Shown here: positions 1 to 9,971 of the stretch, one piece after another | Layout: each line of letters begins with the position of its first letter | How positions within the stretch are numbered: position 1 is the first letter of the stretch | NCBI GenBank assembly: GCA_003439945.1 | Contig: QVRM01000998.1 | Coordinates: forward strand, 1-64,000 | Direction: 5' to 3' | DNA length: 64,000 nucleotides | Origin: Dermanyssus gallinae | Taxonomy: Eukaryota > Arthropoda > Arachnida > Mesostigmata > Dermanyssidae | Made by a program: the position numbers and the translations under genes | The notes under the pieces: model-generated | What the model saw: only the letters and a program-made list of their open reading frames with translations | Told to the model about the DNA's origin: nothing | Database searches by the model: none

Positions 1-433
1 CAGACGATTTTGACATAAAAAGTTTTCTTGGGCAAAAAGTAAACTGTACTTTTTGCATGTAGTAGATCTGGTTATATGCGAATACGCATAACAGTAATGT
101 GACACGCACAATTCATCTTGTGTGTGAGGTTTAAATAATTGTTATCGCCGCTGAAGCATTGGAGCCGATGACAAAACTGCTAAAATACCTCCGTTAAGCT
201 GTTCATTATGCGTGCCGCGGGCAATGGGGTTGCGGTAACCACCCTTGCCCGCCTCTAACAACGCCTATTTTACACTATGCGTGAACCGCTAACCGAAAAT
301 TGTGATTAACCGGGACTGCGCATTTTTGTGGTGACAATGTATGATGGAGTGAAGAAGTGCAGCAGCTCGGCGCGCTGTCTGTCGATTATTACGTTCGTTG
401 AAATGCGTCGCCCAGCGCAATCGTTATGTATGT
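1..433. other. No gene recognised; small hairpins
   Basis: Unique-looking sequence. I see only a perfect 10-bp stem at 32-41/47-56 (gcaaaaagta against tactttttgc) and an 8-bp stem at 217-224/245-252 (gcgggcaa against ttgcccgc). Neither resembles a known regulatory element. Confidence 0.6.
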
Positions 434-625
434 ATGGCGGAAGGCCTGACGTATACCACAGTAAAATTTTATCGCGACACCCATTACGGTGAATGCTGCA
501 TCATCACGAAAAACAAGCGTATGCACAAGTTGCACTGTGCTGTAAGATTGCTAACTTGTCGATTAAAAATCGCCTCAAGATCGTTCCTCGTGTCCTCCTG
601 GGTCCTCCTGTACTACCTCGCTTGA
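434..625 (+). CDS. Candidate small ORF, 63 aa, unrecognised
   Basis: An ATG-initiated open frame of 63 codons begins MAEGLTYTTVKFYRDTHYGE. It has a cysteine- and lysine-rich middle and ends in a hydrophobic stretch (about residues 51-62, FLVSSWVLLYYL) that could be a C-terminal membrane anchor. The ATG has G at +4. I do not recognise a family. The codon choice looks protein-like, but the frame is short enough to arise by chance, and no TATA box or poly(A) signal frames it. It could also be part of a larger spliced gene with 710-886, but I found no convincing splice pair joining them. Confidence 0.2.
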   Translation: MAEGLTYTTVKFYRDTHYGECCIITKNKRMHKLHCAVRLLTCRLKIASRSFLVSSWVLLYYLA

Positions 626-709
626 TGTCAATTGAGATCCACTGAAGCAAGAAAGTAAGCTGAGTTTTTCTCGCCAGTCGAAACTAGTAGTCGTTTAGAG
701 GCCTAATCT

Positions 710-886
710 ATGGAGCAGCTGTACAGTCTGTGGGCTGGCCTCTTCAAGTGGCTTGCATGCCAGAAGACTGAAACTGTGCGTGCGATGGGATTCGGAGCAA
801 AAGTGTTGGCAGATTTCGGATGTTTGCCATCATTGATGCCGAACTCTGTTATCGAAATGCTCAAATCAATGGATCGACTACAATAA
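710..886 (+). CDS. Candidate small ORF or terminal exon, 58 aa, AATAAA at stop
   Basis: An open frame of 58 codons starts MEQLYSLWAGLFKWLACQKT and ends in SVIEMLKSMDRLQ. An in-frame TAA lies two codons before the ATG. Base composition is higher in GC than the flanks, and the residue choice looks coding. The canonical poly(A) signal AATAAA occupies 882-887 and overlaps the stop codon. A T-rich tract follows, as expected downstream of a cleavage site. Any TAA embedded in AATAAA gives this overlap, so it is only weak support. I recognise no domain. It could be the last exon of a gene whose earlier exons lie to the left, or a chance frame. Confidence 0.25.
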   Translation: MEQLYSLWAGLFKWLACQKTETVRAMGFGAKVLADFGCLPSLMPNSVIEMLKSMDRLQ

Positions 887-887
887 A

Positions 888-1730
888 GTTTTTTTTTTCT
901 GCTATTTGCTTTTAAGGTTTTGCTATACGCGGGCGTAGTTAGATATCAGACAATGAGATATAACATCAGACGTAGTCATTGGCTATCTTGCCAATATTCA
1001 CTCATTCTTGTACCGCCTAATATGGGTTGAACTGTATGCTCCTATTAACGACGGTCATTACCAATCAAAACTGTGGCGTTTTGTCGGTTTCCTTCGCACT
1101 CCCCGGTTTCATTGCATTTTTAAATTCTGCTTACCAGATAACTGCCAATTGCTCCGGAAACACCATTTTGACTACATAAGCACTTTCGAAACGACACCGT
1201 CTGTCATGATATGTCATTCTCACTTGACAAGGTGGTAAGGTATCGTACGCAAAATTCTTTATTCAGACTACTTCTCTAAAGTAGGCCTATGGTGCAACTT
1301 TAGCTTTGAGCCGCGTATCAAAATGCAGAAGTGCAGTACGGGGCGGATTTCCATCAAAATGTAGAGGCTCATATAAAAACGCGTATATATATAAATTTTT
1401 TTGGCTAAATATTCGCATAGCTGGAGCAGAAGCCTACTAGAACTAGATTCAAATAAGATCGTACTTCACAGAATCATTGCTGTATTCGAGATCTAACGTA
1501 TTCGCTTGCCAGATTCGTACACCCAGTATATTCAAATACAACATGATGTAAAGCTACAAACCTCTGCTGTGTACCCTGTACATGTTGAAGTCTAAATAGC
1601 TTGAACGTACTTCTCACCTTTGTCGAGTGTCGACCAGGTTATGGTGGCAGTGCTGTTGTATAATTGATGGAACCTCGGCCAACGACTCTCGACGCTGCGA
1701 GCCATCGTAAACGACCTATGGCTATGTACA
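888..1730. other. Noncoding, nothing recognised
   Basis: AT-rich sequence without a supported gene, repeat or RNA. A short TA run lies at 1384-1392. Confidence 0.6.
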
Positions 1731-1740
1731 TATATAAAAG
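1731..1740 (+). promoter_or_regulatory. TATA box
   Basis: The sequence TATATAAAAG is a near-consensus RNA polymerase II TATA box. A start site about 30 bp downstream would fall near 1762, and the first ATG after it is 1788. I see no strong initiator at the expected place (gatcaccaac), so this is inferred from the TATA match alone. Confidence 0.3.
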
Positions 1741-1787
1741 GTTGGCCGATCACCAACAGCTACGTAGCAAGCCAGGCAGAGGTGTAA

Positions 1788-1913
1788 ATGACTGACCCGA
1801 GCATCGTAAACAAACCGAATACTCCCTCGGAAAGTAAAAGGAAACGTTATGCGATTGCCAAAACACCACAGGCTAGCCAAAACCCACATTCATATACATG
1901 TATACATTTATAG
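1788..1913 (+). CDS. Candidate small ORF downstream of a TATA box, 41 aa
   Basis: The first ATG after the TATA box at 1731 opens 41 codons beginning MTDPSIVNKPNTPSESKRKR. The ATG context is good (A at -3). The peptide is hydrophilic and has a basic KRKR cluster at residues 17-20. No family is recognised. It could be a first coding exon, with GTAAAA at 1832 as a weak donor, or a chance frame. Only its position after the TATA box sets it apart from background. Confidence 0.18.
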   Translation: MTDPSIVNKPNTPSESKRKRYAIAKTPQASQNPHSYTCIHL

Positions 1914-2051
1914 ATGCATTTATCCATACTTATTTAACTATTTATTTTATACATGCAATATATGTTTCAGGTAATATGCTATAGAAAGAATGGTTGCAGC
2001 TGAGAAAGTTTCTTTAACACTGGGCATTCATCGAAAAGCAGGTGCGCGGCC

Positions 2052-2079
2052 AATATATATATATATATATATATATATA
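2052..2079. repeat. (TA)n microsatellite
   Basis: Uninterrupted run of about 14 TA units. Confidence 0.95.
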
Positions 2080-2173
2080 CAAAAACGTCGTCATTGACAT
2101 CGTGTGGCTTACAACGTGCTACGTAATTAACGTTGTTAATGGCTTACCGCCATGGATTTGCATTCATAGATAG

Positions 2174-2428
2174 ACAACTAGCAATAAGGCAGGAATCCTT
2201 GCCAGCTGCATAACGTACGAAAAGTGAGCGCATTAGTTAGTACAAGGTTATCGTTTGTCTCTACAAGTGAGTTGGACCCCTATACTACAGCGACTGACCA
2301 GCAGGAGCCAGCACCGCGTGTCCGTATGGGCCAGGGTCGACACGGCGGTATCCAATGACGAGGCACGTGAAGCGCTCTATGAAGACCAGGTTGATTTCAT
2401 TAGCCACTGTGGCTGTCAGTGTCGGTGA
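2174..2428 (+). pseudogene. Open frame, possibly a LINE endonuclease fragment
   Basis: 84 codons are open with no ATG, closing at a TGA at 2426. The translation is compositionally protein-like. Its C-terminal part (HRVSVWARVDT, then NDEAREALYEDQVDFIS) loosely recalls the APE-type endonuclease of non-LTR retrotransposons. There a 'RV..v.v' strand is followed by an acidic 'DDE..e.FYe.l' helix. The catalytic Asn, Glu, Asp and His motifs of that domain cannot be seen. Alternatives are an internal host exon (a weak donor, GTGAAC, lies at 2425) or chance. Confidence 0.2.
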
Positions 2429-3128
2429 ACGATGGGTACCTCGCAAAAAATTAGCTACCTGTACTAATTGAACGCTAACAACTAATTGAACAGCTAAATG
2501 AACGCATCGTTTCTGTTAGATAGCGAGGTGCTGACTAGCGTCTGGTTGCTGTTTAGAGAAAATGCATGCGTGAGTTATGCGCGTTACATACGAACACTCA
2601 TACCTAGTTCGTTGAATGAAACCACTTAAGGATATCCTGAAATCCTAGTGGGGGTGTAGCAACATTTACATCTTTGACAGAACACCTGCTGAAATCCAAG
2701 CTGGTCGTTGTTAGGGCCTTGATAGCAGTCAAGTGTGCACTCTGTCTTTATCAACTTTTAACTAAAACAATTGTTGCTTATCGCTAGCGTAATGACTACG
2801 CCGCCACCACTAACTATAGCCAGATTGTTACCTTAGAGCTAATATGTACAGAAAGAAAATAGGACACATCAGGTTGAACGTGTAGTCGCGTCGTAAACTC
2901 AGCCGTGTTTATTGCCAATAAATGCTAGCGTCTGTTTCCAATACACAAACACATGTTGCTAAAGAGTACTGCTAAGTTAGCTGAATCTGTTTTTTGTGTA
3001 GTGTGTTTATTTTTGTCTCGTTGTGGGATCGGCTCTAGGCCTCACTGCTCTTTTGTGTTCCCTTGTATAGACGCGCTATTTGTTCTCTGGATCACCATAG
3101 AGCATCTTTGCAATAAGTTGTCGAGGAC
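2429..3128. other. Noncoding, nothing recognised
   Basis: No supported gene or repeat. Composition is ordinary for the window. Confidence 0.6.
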
Positions 3129-3326
3129 TTAGATCCTGTCACCGCTAGTCGCTTCAATCAGGTTGGCGAGCTTCTCTAGTAAGTTCCGTTCAGCTTCGGG
3201 CTGTCTGCCTTGTTCAGCTGCCCTTATTGTTGTTTTTGCTGCTGCAGCTGAGACTACCAGTACAGTGGCACTGATATCTCTACTCGTTGAGCAGAAAAGA
3301 CCGTAGCTCCGGAGGCTAAAGGGCAC
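3129..3326 (-). CDS. Candidate exon, unrecognised
   Basis: The frame is open from a TGA just upstream of 3326 to a TAA at 3129, with no ATG. A possible splice acceptor (gtgccctttag) places an exon start near 3310. The predicted peptide has an alanine-rich stretch, then a charged helical segment (about residues 40-60, EAERNLLEKLANLIEATSG) that would form an amphipathic helix. No family is recognised. No AATAAA follows closely. It reads as coding by residue choice only. Confidence 0.2.
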   Translation of the reverse strand: MPFSLRSYGLFCSTSRDISATVLVVSAAAAKTTIRAAEQGRQPEAERNLLEKLANLIEATSGDRI

Positions 3327-3382
3327 GACTCACTGGTTTTCTCTGGAGTTCGAGAAGAACTTGAGGCAATCTCTTGACCGGA

Positions 3383-3396
3383 CCCCCCCCCCCCCA
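3383..3396. repeat. Poly(C) run
   Basis: Homopolymer run of 14 C. Confidence 0.95.
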
Positions 3397-3629
3397 CCAC
3401 GATCGCCAATACCTGGAACTATTACGGTAGGTTTGGCAAAGTTGGCCTTTACCGCCAAAAAATACACAATCTTACAAGGTCAACGGATCAATAATAGAAC
3501 ACACTACAAGCACGTTGCCAACCCACACACGGCGCAGGCGACTTAGTTACGTGCATTTATGTAAAAGCACATGATGATAAGCTGTATACAATGTTACAAT
3601 GTACGTGCCATGCTACATCGATCACAACA

Positions 3630-4180
3630 GAGTCGCAGTACAGCGGAGAAGAGCCGCCTGTCTGTGACCGAGATAGCCTTACTGTTATTAGTGGGACTCT
3701 CTCTCTCACTCTCACTCCCTCTCTCCCTTCCCGCCCTTCCTTTCGAAGGTTATCTTGTGTAACGTATGTGTACGGGCAACATGAGCGGAAATAAGGCTCT
3801 TGCCTGGGCCAATACGCGACTCAGCGAAGAGGATCAGTAGCTGGGAGCGCAAGGCAGCGCACCGAGAAGCCGAGGCTTCACGTTCCAAAAATAAAGTACC
3901 GTCAGATAGAAGGGCCAACCGGCGGCGGCGCGAGACAGAGCGACAGGTCGAGGGGACTCGGCCTGGGGTTGTAGAGGGGTTGCTGTTGTTGTTGTTGCTG
4001 TGTGGGACTGGAACGAGGCTTTAATGTATTTTCGGATCATGCTTAGATGGAACTGGCGGAACGGAAAGGCTCGCCTTTAACCTAGCTTGTTGTCGAGAGC
4101 TCGCTTGCCCCGCTGACCTGTGCCAGCGACCTACTACTACTGCCACCGTTGCTGCCCAGTTCGAGTCGAAAGCCTGGGCA
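3630..4180. other. GC-rich block
   Basis: This block is clearly richer in G+C and CpG than its flanks. It carries a TC-rich tract (3693-3730), an ATACG-type unique core and a TTG run near 3978-4000. Open frames occur on both strands, as expected where stop codons are rare. It may be a promoter or 5' exon region, but no start or splice pair is convincing. Confidence 0.4.
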
Positions 4181-4889
4181 AGATCAGCACCGCACAGTAT
4201 GCATGCTGCTTAACATGGCAGAGCGCTTGCAATGCGGGCAAGCCGTAACACTATTCCTTGTAAACTGTTGTGTTCTTGTATTTGGTTGATGTCGCGTTGT
4301 TGTATGCCATCGTAGCGCTGCCAGCTGCAACAGCCCTAGCTAGCCATTGCTTGTGTCTTCAGAACACTTTCACCAGGAGGGCGCGACAAACAGTGCGTTG
4401 CCTTTGCCCGTACGTAGAATAACATTTGCATAAGTGCGATGCTGTCAGAATCTGAGGTCGGGTCAAACATGACGAATCGGGCTGACTCTGCCGCATTGTC
4501 TTGTTTGGACGCTCAAATCTGAATAAGGGGCCACTTTTAGTCAAGTCGCTTTGGCATTTGTTTTTATATTTACAATTGATATATATATATAAAGTGTTTT
4601 TCATAATGCCTGAAGCGAGTGTTTTGTTTGTCGATGCTAGTGAGGAGCGGCTTTGTGTAGGGATTTAGGCTGTCCATTAGCTACTTAAACAATCCGATTA
4701 AGGTTGAAGATGCTATCTCACGAATGTTGTCTTCCAGAGTGGGAAGTTGCAGTTGAACAGGCCAGAGGGAGGTTGAGGATGTGGACGTATACAATGCCTT
4801 GATTCCTTGGCCTGGTCCTGCATGTGACAGGTAACCAGTACGAACCATGTGACTAGTGCATAAATATAACTACCTGGTATGTCAAACAT
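4181..4889. other. Noncoding, short TA run
   Basis: Nothing recognised except a (TA)6-7 run at 4579-4591. Confidence 0.6.
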
Positions 4890-4990
4890 CGCCTTTTACG
4901 ACGAGTACGGATCGCATCTGCCAGTTTAGCCTGCAGAGATGTGCCAGGAATCACGTAGTAAAATGTGCAGCACTGAAGCACAAATGGCTG
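4890..4990 (+). repeat. Dispersed repeat F, copy 1
   Basis: Matches 23345-23440. The best stretch is gcctgcagagatgtgccagg against gcctgcagaggtgtgccaag, continuing into a gtagtaaaatg/gtagtagaatg block. Both copies can be read in a frame giving LQRCA..HVV.C.AL. The second copy's frame stays open, while this one stops soon after. The copies may be relics of a duplicated or transposed exon or element; the family is unknown. Confidence 0.5.
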
Positions 4991-4999
4991 CACTTCTTC

Positions 5000-6740
5000 C
5001 CTCTGAAAGGGCCAATATAGATAACGGATTATAAGGCCAACCTTATGATGCTAATCAACCTTATGCATGCTAAGCTAAGCTGTGTTTCTCTAGACCAATT
5101 AATGCTGCGACTGCTTTCTTAACCACTGTAACGTCGTTTTTAACATAATAGCAAGAAGACCATTTAGTAAGAAAGTCAATTTATTCTTTTCTTAACCTAA
5201 GGACTAAACGATCTTTTCCCCCAACTTCATGTGTCAAGGGAATTTTCTGAAGGCCGTTATCTGCACTATATAACAGCGAAATAGACCTTCAGACAATTCG
5301 GTGAGGTCAAGATGCCCGCTGGAGAGAAGTCCAAGTTTTGTCCCAAAAATTTTGTGTCCAGTTTTTTGTCCCAAAAATGAGTGTCAATTGTTCAAGTTTT
5401 CGGGTCAGATGTTAAAAAGGAAGGCGTTACGCTACAGCAGCACATTCAGAAAGCTGAAACTGTGGACAAAAAATTGTGTGTATATTCTACAAAATGTGGA
5501 TAGATACAATATCAAGCGATAGATTGTATGTAAAAATGGATCTCGTAGAAGTATCTAAGGGCGAACCGTAACGTATTATGCGTACAGTTTACGAACGAAA
5601 AAAAGTGGCCCCACAGTGGCTCGCAGGCTATGCAGGTCGCCATGCAAACCTCTTGGAACTCTGGATGAGAAGGTCGTCGCCACTTTTGTGGCCGTTATTC
5701 TACCAGCCTATAGGATGTCGCCAGGCCTTTTCCCCACAGACCCTGCCTGCTGTGCTCATTCAGACCCCTTCTGTCGATATGTTGTAGTCGAGTTTAGTAG
5801 CGCATCCTATCTGATGCCTCCTTAGGCGGGCCCATGCAAGTCTGTTCAAGACACGCAGGCAAGGCTACCTCAAAGGAAAGCTCCAACCAAACTCCGGGGT
5901 CACGAAAATTGCAGCCGCTCAAACCCCCCCTTCCGCATACACTGCTTTTCTTCCTGTTCGGCTTTCATAGAGATTTCCCGACAGTTGGGCGGCGCCAGTC
6001 AATAGCCGATGTAGATTGAAGCATCACGACGACACGAACGCTAACGAAAGTCCCGGATTGACGCACGGGGCGTGCAGTAGGGTGTACTGTACTGGCGAGC
6101 GACCAATCCGCCACGAACTTTTTGCCAATCTATATATATATATATACGGCTACTGTAGTAGCTGACATATGCCATAGACTACCTACGCATAAGTATTTAC
6201 ATTGTTTTTGTCAGTCCTAAAATGTCCGATGATACCAGATCAAGCATATATGCAGCTGTGAACTTGAGTGGCTTAGATGATTGCGAAAAGCGCACGCAGC
6301 GTTTACATACCACTTTGCCAAGCAGTGTTAAAACGCTGTAAAATACTTGACTGTGCCCAACTAAGTTGTATTCATCGTACGATTGCAATTATTTCCGTTC
6401 GTTCTGTTGTTACAAAGCTTAACGTCCGCATTGAAACACATTGCTAGTACTATGTTTGAAAGGTGCACGCTCTCTGCCCTCTACCAGCTAACAGCCAGTA
6501 TTAGAAGTAATGTTTTTTATACCTGGTTCCTGTAGGCACGTTCCAAGCATGTGCACCCGCAGCACTTTAGCCAGTCATCCGGTTCACTAGCAGTTTCCAT
6601 AAGTATAGCCAAAAAACTCTAAATCGTTTACGTGCTTCGTACTTAAATACATACTTCAAGGTATTACCTTAAGTCTTATAATAAGGCTGCCAACACAAAG
6701 CAAACAAAATGTATGGCTGAACAAACCTTACGCCAATCAT
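5000..6740. other. Noncoding, minor duplications
   Basis: No gene recognised. It holds a short tandem duplication at 5036-5072 (caaccttatg.tgct), a duplicated tttgtcccaaaaat motif at 5338-5380, and a (TA)n run at 6131-6147. Several 60-70 codon frames are not supported by signals. Confidence 0.55.
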
Positions 6741-6947
6741 AATAGGGAGCATAAAATCTAGCGAGCTACAGGTGATCGAGTCGGGTCTTTAGGTACATTA
6801 GACTACGCCAATCAAGTAGAAGACGTCTCAATGTGACCCACCCATACATTGTCACCCATTGCGTGTCGTTTATACGATGCGGTGCCTCCAACCCTCGGCG
6901 TCTGTAAGCGTTTAACAGGCTTCGTCTGTCTGAGGAGAGAACAGGAA

Positions 6948-7464
6948 ATGGCGATTGGGGAAAAGGTGGGGGAGTTGCGGACAAAAACGTCGATCAAAGC
7001 GGCCGATTCAGGCTCAGGAGGGCTTCGCAGTTTCGAGTTCGACTCGGACTCGGTCTTTCTAAAGCTCGAAGGGGAGAGGCCGCCAGGTGAGCTTTTCCCG
7101 CAGTTTTGGCGAAGCGATACTCCGTAGTGAAGCGTCTGAAAATAGACTTTGTACAGCCACAGGAGTAGCGGTTTTCCCGTTTGCCAGGTCGCACAGAAGC
7201 AAGCCAAGACAGTTTGATCGGTCGAATAGCAGAAAAAAATGCGTTGGCGTTCTGGCCACGTGCGCCCCCGATTGCTCTATCTAGGCCTAAACGACACCTG
7301 GTGGCCCTTGTAGTGGGTGAACAGCAACGAATACTAGAGTTAAAGGAAAAAGACTACGAGAACATACATCGTTCCACTGCGGATGGCGGGGTATCGCTGC
7401 ACTCCTCGCCAAAACGTCTGACCAGCAACTGGTGCTGTCTACTATGCGCGCTTGTATTATATAT
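6948..7464 (+). CDS. Candidate two-exon gene, unrecognised product
   Basis: Two open frames are joined by a phase-compatible intron. Exon 1 has its first in-frame ATG at 6948 (G at -3 and +4) and ends at 7086 before a good donor (CCAG/GTGAGC). The 101-bp intron ends in a pyrimidine tract and acceptor (ttttcccgtttgccag) at 7187. Exon 1 leaves one base of a codon and exon 2 begins with the other two, restoring GGT (Gly). Exon 2 stays open to 7464, where a strong donor GTGAGT follows, so more exons may exist. Read without further splicing, the frame stops at 7466-7468. The peptide, about 139 residues, starts MAIGEKVGELRTK, has a Ser/Gly/acidic middle, and a charged segment (GEQQRILELKEKDYENIH) before a Cys/Leu-rich end. 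I recognise no domain. The reading frame upstream of the ATG is open from 6837. GC content is above that of the flanks. Confidence 0.4.
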
Positions 7465-7468
7465 GTGA

Positions 7469-7800
7469 GTGAATAGGCTGTAAGTGCCTTTCACTTCTGA
7501 CCGGAAACATGCAGGCACTTAATTAAAGCGTTGCATTGCTCAAAAATCTTCTAAGATGGAGAAACAAATGTCCGAAGAAACATATCATCCGTATACGGGT
7601 GATAATTTGCATTTTAATGGACATGTACACGAACTAGACAACTTGAGCAGTTAGTTGCTTCTGAGGCGGAAAATCTCACGCTAACAACAAGCAGATGTGA
7701 CGTTACATGTTTGACACTAGTCTTTGTCATAGCTATAACATTACACAATTTCATTTGAAATGCAAGAGTATTCATGCTTAGCATAAGCTGTTAACCCTGT
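7469..7800. other. Possible intron, nothing recognised
   Basis: Follows the GTGAGT donor at 7465. A weak acceptor occurs at 7514 (aaacatgcag). No further exon is convincing. Confidence 0.5.
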
Positions 7801-7911
7801 CATAGGCGTGTTATCTCTAGACTCAATTTGAGCTACACGGACAAGGAGCTCGAGGCCGTAGGTCGCCACCACTGCATCGCTCATCGTCGATTATTCTTCT
7901 TGCTCTACTAA
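7801..7911 (+). pseudogene. Possible Gypsy RNaseH-like fragment
   Basis: A 36-codon open stretch includes ISRLNLSYTDKELEAVGRHH. It recalls the Ty3/Gypsy RT-RNaseH junction, where 'SR.L...E.nYst.EKElLAvv' is typical. Agreement is limited to the S-R, Y-T, K-E-L and A-V positions, and the flanks add nothing recognisable. This is either a very short decayed relic or coincidence. Confidence 0.2.
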
Positions 7912-8660
7912 TATATTTGTATTCATGTATTTTTTAATAGAATGTATTATATTTAATATTAAAATAGTAGAAATTTAATTTGTATTACCCGAAAACAAGT
8001 GCAATTTTGGGATGTCCTCTATATGGGCGAGATACAACAAGTTCCGTCCTTACATGTCAATAAGAGATGCAATTACACATGTCTAGTTTTGTCAACAACA
8101 CCGGACAGCGTGGAACTCTCGGTATTTGCCTGGCCAATTGCCCACTAAAAGATATCTCCCTTCATCCCCAAAATGATAAGGGGAATTCTAAGCCTATTAT
8201 ATCCGAGCCTGACGGAGAGCTTTAGTAGGCCATGTGGGCCACGTGTGTCTGGCTTTTCCGTTACTTTTTTGCTCATCGTTCAAGGCCAGCCTTATTTGCT
8301 TTTTGAGCGATTGGTTTGAGTTTTGTCGGTACCTTTCTTTCTTAGATTTTGGCCATGCCGGAACGTACAAGCAACGTTATCCCTCAGAGGTTGTCTTTAC
8401 ATGTGGTGAAATGAAATTGACCTATTGGTACGTGCACGTGAGAGCAATAGTTTGTCGCGAAAGCCGCGAGTTTGGCAAATACACAGCTAAGCTCGATGTA
8501 TATGCAGGCCAAAGTTGAGGATAGCTGATTTATCCGCTAATTATTAGTTATATATAGGCAGCTGGCACATCTGGATGGCTGGATTGATGTTGGATGCTTC
8601 ACAAGTATGCACCTAAATTCACATGTCGCCCTTGTGCGTCAAGGTCGCTTAGAGCGGCAG
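7912..8660. other. Noncoding, nothing recognised
   Basis: AT-rich start (7910-7990), then ordinary sequence. A 94-codon frame at 8234-8518 has no supporting signals. Confidence 0.55.
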
Positions 8661-8663
8661 CAT

Positions 8664-8744
8664 AGGCAGACATGTTAAAATATCTAGTGTTTTTCCAACA
8701 GTCCTTGTGGCAGTATGGTCGGTAGGTATTCTCAGCGGTATGGT
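8664..8744 (-). repeat. SINE-A fragment
   Basis: Aligns with 39345-39425 and with the reverse complement of 59385-59460, including the block ccaacagtccttgtggcag and ctcagcggtat. Only the middle of the element remains. Confidence 0.7.
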
Positions 8745-8749
8745 AAACG

Positions 8750-9479
8750 GTATCAGAAAAATAATCTTTTAAGCTCGACATTGATCGCTAACGCAATAAC
8801 GCTGCCAGAATTCTTCTGACAAATAGCACTGAATCTTCTGGAACTCGATATATTAGTTGAGTATATTCAATTCACCCCCTGCTATTTAAAAAATACATTT
8901 TAAATTGACAAGCATTTTCGAATTTTTTGGAAAATGTTAATGGACTTAAATATTTGTGCTTATGAAAACAAGCAAGGCAAATAGGTCTCCTCTTGTCTCT
9001 GAATATCCAGAAAATGCAGCACTGCTTAACTGCGACCAGCTTCTATGCAAAAAAACAGAATATGAGTTGAAAAAAGCAAAAGCGTAGGTTGTTTCAATCT
9101 ATATATATATATATATATATATATAAGTCAGATATCTAATGTATTTCGTGTTTGGTATGCGGAAGGCAGGTCATAAAGCGAAGGCTTGTAGGTATTTAAT
9201 TCGCAAGTAAGTTTGTATGCACAAAATTGTGAATACAATACATGTAAGATATATAGCAGCAATGCAACAATCTTTTCTCAAGGCTACTTTGCGCCCGTCC
9301 CGTTATCGCTGATCGCGTTCCTCCTGCGAGCAGACCCGGCAACAGCATTTGTTCCCCACCTGATGGAGCCCACGAGTGGAAAACACTAGGCGGTGGTAAC
9401 CGGTGCCCAATGTAGCTTGCACACACGTAAAGGGCGAAAGTAAATTTGGAGCTAATAAACGAACAACATTAGCTAAGAC
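8750..9479. other. Noncoding with a TA array
   Basis: No gene recognised. It holds a (TA)13 run at 9100-9125. Confidence 0.6.
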
Positions 9480-9629
9480 GAACACGATGGCGTGGAAGTA
9501 ACGGGCCACCATGATGATGGCGGCGGCCCAGCTTCGTTAGCCCGGCGAGGCGAAGCGAGGTAGGGGTTCGCCAAAGTTTTGCTCGGTTTTCCGAACTTGT
9601 TACTCCAACTTTCCTTTAGTGGTTTCTGG

Positions 9630-9863
9630 CTAGCCGCTTGAAGGCGTGATGGATATGACCCTCCCCTTGTAGCGAAGCGCCTCGAACGGCTGACAACGAA
9701 CCCTTCGAGAAGTGGGGGCGAGCCGATATGTCGAAAATGGTATCGTGCACAACACGTATAATGTAGCGAACAAGATAACGACGACGGCGAGGATGACGTA
9801 GCCGGAATACACACAGTATTCGACACGAGACGACGAGATTCGTTTTTTTGGCCGGCCTACTAA
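9630..9863 (-). CDS. Candidate exon encoding one membrane helix
   Basis: On the minus strand an intron-like segment, 9971-9864 (108 bp), begins with a strong donor (GTAAGTAA) and ends with ctcgatttcag. The reading frame entering at 9863 is open for 77 codons to a TAG at 9632-9630. It encodes a basic stretch (GRPKKR), then a clear hydrophobic helix of about 20 residues (GYVILAVVVILFATLYVLCT), then a basic tail. The frame on the upstream side of the intron is compatible but has no ATG before an upstream TGA. A second frame (9915-9616) starts with ATG and is also open across this GC-rich block, so the correct frame is ambiguous. No family is recognised. Confidence 0.25.
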   Translation of the reverse strand, partial: LVGRPKKRISSSRVEYCVYSGYVILAVVVILFATLYVLCTIPFSTYRLAPTSRRVRCQPFEALRYKGRVISITPSSG

Positions 9864-9971
9864 CTGAAATCGAGTGTGGCTTCATAAGCCGTTGTATGCA
9901 CGCAGACCACAGCATACGCCGTTTCCGAATTGTACGGAGAACAAGCGAAGAGTCGAGAGAGAATTACTTAC

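Noticed and set aside
5267..5377. TATATAA followed by a TCAGAC initiator-like site and a 22-codon ORF
   Set aside because: The TATA-to-initiator spacing is too short (about 24 bp) and the ORF is tiny.
6812..7207. 131-codon minus-strand frame
   Set aside because: It starts without an ATG and is the antisense shadow of the spliced + strand candidate in a G+C-rich block.
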